Assembly: GCA_934661165.1 (NCBI GenBank)
Contig: CAKUJB010000063.1
Location: forward strand, 1 to 8,312
Length of the DNA stretch: 8,312 nt
Reading direction: 5' to 3'
DNA from: an uncultured Microbacteriaceae bacterium
GTDB lineage: Bacteria > Actinomycetota > Actinomycetes > Actinomycetales > Microbacteriaceae
Of this stretch, positions 6,405-8,312 are shown in pieces (position 1 is the stretch's first letter; the number at the start of each line of letters is the position of its first letter). The notes beneath the pieces were generated by a model. That model was not told the DNA's origin. It did not search any database and was given only the letters and a program-made list of their open reading frames with translations. Position numbers and translations under genes: made by a program.

Positions 6405-6414
6405 TTCTCGAGAA
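6405..6414 (+). repeat. Perfect 10-bp palindrome TTCTCGAGAA upstream of fabF
   Basis: A perfect palindrome with A/T-rich ends, notable in GC-rich DNA, lying 26 bases before the fabF GTG. With no loop it is a poor RNA hairpin, so a dimeric DNA-binding protein site is the more natural reading; this is inference. Confidence 0.35.
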
Positions 6415-6440
6415 CCGCCCCACCACCAGCGAGGTCTGAC

Positions 6441-7679
6441 GTGTCTTCCAAGCGCATCGTCGTCACCGGCATCGGCGCCACCACGCCGATCGGCGGCACC
6501 GCCCGAGAGTCCTGGGCCGCCCTGCTCCGCAAGGAGTCGGGCGCGCACAGCCTCAGCCAGGACTGGGTCGCCCAGTACGAGCTCCCGGTCACCTTCGCCG
6601 CCGAGGCGAAGGTGCGGCCGGAGGAGGTGCTCGCCCGGGTCGAGGTCAAGCGCAACGACCCGATGAGCCAGTACGCGCTCATCGCGGTGCGCGAGGCGTG
6701 GGCGGATGCCGGTGCGCCGGAGGTCGAGCCGGAACGGCTCGGCGTCGACTGGGCGACCGGCATCGGCGGACTGTGGACACTGCTCGACGCGTGGGACACG
6801 CTCCGGGAGAAGGGGCCGCGACGCGTGCTCCCGACGACGGTGCCGATGCTCATGCCGAACTCGGCCGCGGGCACCGCGCTGTCGATGGAGCTGCAGGCGC
6901 GCGCCTTCGCCCGCACGGTCGTCTCGGCGTGCGCGTCCTCGACGGAGTCGATCATCAACGCGTACGAGCACCTCCAGGACGGCAAGGCCGACGTCGTCGT
7001 CGCGGGCGGCAGCGAGGCGGCGATCCACCCGATCACCCTCGCGTCGTTCGCGGCGATGCAGGCGCTGTCGAGGCGCAACGACGACCCGGCGACCGCGTCG
7101 CGGCCGTACGACGTCGAACGCGACGGCTTCGTCATGGGCGAGGGCGCAGGCGCGATCGTCCTCGAGACGTACGAGCACGCGGTCGCGCGCGGCGCGCGGA
7201 TCTACGCGGAGCTCGCGGGCGGCGGCGTCACGTCGGACGCCTACCACATCACCGCCCCCGACCCCGAGGGCTGGGGCGCGGCGCGCGCGACGCGGTTCGC
7301 GCTCGAGGCCGCGGGCGCGAGCATCGGGGACGTCACGCACATCAACGCCCACGCGACCTCGACCCCCGTCGGCGACGTCGCGGAGGCGAGCGCGCTGCGC
7401 GTCGTCTTCGGCGACCGGCTCGACGGCATCCCGATCTCGGCGACGAAGGGCTCGACCGGGCACCTGCTCGGTGGGACCGGCGCGGCCGAGGCGATCTTCT
7501 CGATCCTCGCGATCCACGAGCGCACCGCGCCGCCGACGGCGAACCTCGCGCAGCAGGACCCGGAGATCGCGCTCGATGTCGTGACCGAGCCCCGGGCGCT
7601 CAGCGGCGACCAGCTCGTGCTGAGCAACTCCTTCGGCTTCGGCGGCCACAACGCCGTCGTCGCCTTCCGCTCCGTCTGA
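6441..7679 (+). CDS. fabF: 3-oxoacyl-[acyl-carrier-protein] synthase II FabF
   Basis: A 412-residue condensing enzyme that elongates acyl-ACP by condensation with malonyl-ACP in the cytosol. The Cys-His-His triad is intact: Cys164 in VSACASSTES, His304 in NAHATSTPVGD and His341 in GSTGHLLGGTGA, with Lys336 in SATKG. The spacing is the same as E. coli FabF (163, 303, 340). VVAGGSEAAIHP, DGFVMGEGAG and the ending NSFGFGGHN are further family motifs. GTG at 6441 is chosen because the protein then begins SSKRIVVTGIGATTPIG, the usual N-terminus, with GAGG 6 bases upstream. A more upstream in-frame GTG at 6387 would start inside the inverted-repeat region and add 18 atypical residues. It is the last gene of the fab operon and converges on the DUF3145 gene, 15 bases away. 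The name KASII rather than KASI is by length and motif similarity. Confidence 0.96.
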   Translation: MSSKRIVVTGIGATTPIGGTARESWAALLRKESGAHSLSQDWVAQYELPVTFAAEAKVRPEEVLARVEVKRNDPMSQYALIAVREAWADAGAPEVEPERLGVDWATGIGGLWTLLDAWDTLREKGPRRVLPTTVPMLMPNSAAGTALSMELQARAFARTVVSACASSTESIINAYEHLQDGKADVVVAGGSEAAIHPITLASFAAMQALSRRNDDPATASRPYDVERDGFVMGEGAGAIVLETYEHAVARGARIYAELAGGGVTSDAYHITAPDPEGWGAARATRFALEAAGASIGDVTHINAHATSTPVGDVAEASALRVVFGDRLDGIPISATKGSTGHLLGGTGAAEAIFSILAIHERTAPPTANLAQQDPEIALDVVTEPRALSGDQLVLSNSFGFGGHNAVVAFRSV

Positions 7680-7686
7680 CCGGGCG

Positions 7687-7705
7687 GCGCCGCGTCAGCC
7701 GGCGC
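7687..7705. terminator. Possible shared hairpin between the convergent fabF and DUF3145 genes
   Basis: GCGCCG (7687-7692) pairs with CGGCGC (7700-7705) around a 7-base loop that contains the DUF3145 stop. It lies 8 bases past the fabF stop and could serve both strands. The stem is short and has no T-tract, so the call is tentative in DNA this GC-rich. Confidence 0.3.
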
Positions 7706-8216
7706 GGTGGAGCCAGACGACGGGCGCGTCCTCGTGCGCGTGACGGAAGGGCTCGAGCTCCTCGTCCCATGCCTCGCCGAGCGCGAGGCGCAGCTCACGA
7801 TGGATCTCGAATGCGTTGCCCGCGTTCGCGAGCGCGGCGCGGATGCGGTCCTCGGGCACGACGAGGTTGCCGGCGGAGTCGGTCTGCGCGAAGTGGATGC
7901 CGAGCTCCGGGGTGTGCATCCACCGGCCGCCGTCGCCGCCCGCGGACGCGTCCTCGGTGACCTCGAAGCGGAGGTGCTCCCAGCCGCGGAGGGCGGAGGC
8001 GATCGCTGCGCCGGCGCCGGGGTCGCCCTCCCAGACGAAGACGGCGCGCTGCGTGTGCTGGAGCACGGGCTGCGGGCGCCAGGCGAAGCTGACGCCGCGG
8101 CCGAGTGCCCCGCCGGCGGCCCACTCGATGTGGGAGCACAGCGCGCGCGGCGCGGAGTGCACGTAGAGGACGCCCCGGGCCAGGACGGCGTCGGGACGGG
8201 CGCTCGACATCGACAC
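7695..8216 (-). CDS. DUF3145 domain-containing protein (conserved actinobacterial, function unknown)
   Basis: A protein of about 173 residues covering the whole DUF3145 family length. Recognisable conserved blocks are RGVLYVHSAPRALC (14-27), GWEHLRFEVTE (78-88), HTPELG (101-106), VPEDRIR (120-126), WDEELEPFRHA (150-160) and the ending WLHRAG. No signal peptide, membrane segment or catalytic motif is evident, so it is probably cytosolic. The family is widespread in Actinobacteria and in Streptomyces also lies next to fabF, which hints at a link to fatty acid metabolism; that link is inference. The start is uncertain. GTG at 8216 has GGAG 6 bases upstream, but ATG at 8210, ATG at 8228 and GTG at 8258 are in frame and would change only the non-conserved N-terminus. 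The gene converges on fabF and has its own upstream region at the right edge of the window. Confidence 0.9.
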   Translation of the reverse strand: MSMSSARPDAVLARGVLYVHSAPRALCSHIEWAAGGALGRGVSFAWRPQPVLQHTQRAVFVWEGDPGAGAAIASALRGWEHLRFEVTEDASAGGDGGRWMHTPELGIHFAQTDSAGNLVVPEDRIRAALANAGNAFEIHRELRLALGEAWDEELEPFRHAHEDAPVVWLHRAG

Positions 8217-8295
8217 TGCGGTCTCCATTCGTTGTGGTTCGGCTTCCCCTCCGACCACGGGAGCGCGTGTGCGCGATGTCTTGAGTTGTGGTCCC

Positions 8296-8301
8296 AGTAT
8301 G
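8296..8301 (-). promoter_or_regulatory. Candidate -10 element (CATACT) for the DUF3145 gene
   Basis: On the minus strand CATACT is one base from TATACT and lies in a stretch richer in A/T than its surroundings. A transcript starting near 8289 would have a leader of about 70 bases. Any -35 would fall at or beyond the window edge, so it cannot be judged. Nothing else is seen between this site and the gene. Confidence 0.35.
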
Positions 8302-8312
8302 CACCCCGATCC

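Noticed and set aside
6387..6440. Upstream GTG extending FabF by 18 residues
   Set aside because: The extension lies in the inverted-repeat region, has no ribosome site and is unlike FabF N-termini.
6393..7649. A 418-codon minus-strand frame opposite fabF
   Set aside because: Arg/Asp/Val-rich shadow of fabF, whose full catalytic triad shows that the plus strand is coding.

Overview
The window is high-GC DNA with strong G/C bias at third codon positions, frequent GTG starts and mostly TGA stops. This suggests an actinobacterium. The protein sequences look most like Microbacteriaceae or a relative, but that placement is inference. Six genes on the plus strand and one convergent gene on the minus strand fill almost all of it. 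I see no rRNA, tRNA, CRISPR array, insertion sequence, phage gene or broken gene. The only stretches without a coding call are short: 33, 98, 37 and 81 bases, plus 15 bases between the convergent stops and about 96 bases at the right edge.

Layout: the 3' part of aceE (pyruvate dehydrogenase E1), then a PucR-type regulator matching FasR by position and fold, an FMN-dependent alpha-hydroxy-acid oxidase, and the type II fatty acid synthase cluster fabD-fabH-acpP-fabF. A DUF3145 gene converges on fabF. The core order fasR-fabD-fabH-acpP-fabF followed by DUF3145 is the order known from Streptomyces coelicolor. All catalytic residues I checked in FabD, FabH, AcpP and FabF are present, so the cluster looks functional.

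The genes fit one carbon route. The oxidase may produce pyruvate from lactate, AceE converts pyruvate to acetyl-CoA, FabD loads malonyl groups onto AcpP, FabH starts chains, FabF elongates them, and FasR is expected to control fabD. FabG, the dehydratase and the enoyl reductase are not here.

The most interesting signals are regulatory. Three genes start with TAGGRT-like hexamers exactly 6 bases before GTG, suggesting leaderless transcripts. The only two TAG stop codons in the window each form the first half of a -10-like hexamer for the next gene. The acpP-fabF gap carries three consecutive inverted repeats, including a 10-bp GC-rich stem. The oxidase lies between fasR and fabD. This is mainly a well-known core locus, and I do not see a wholly new system.
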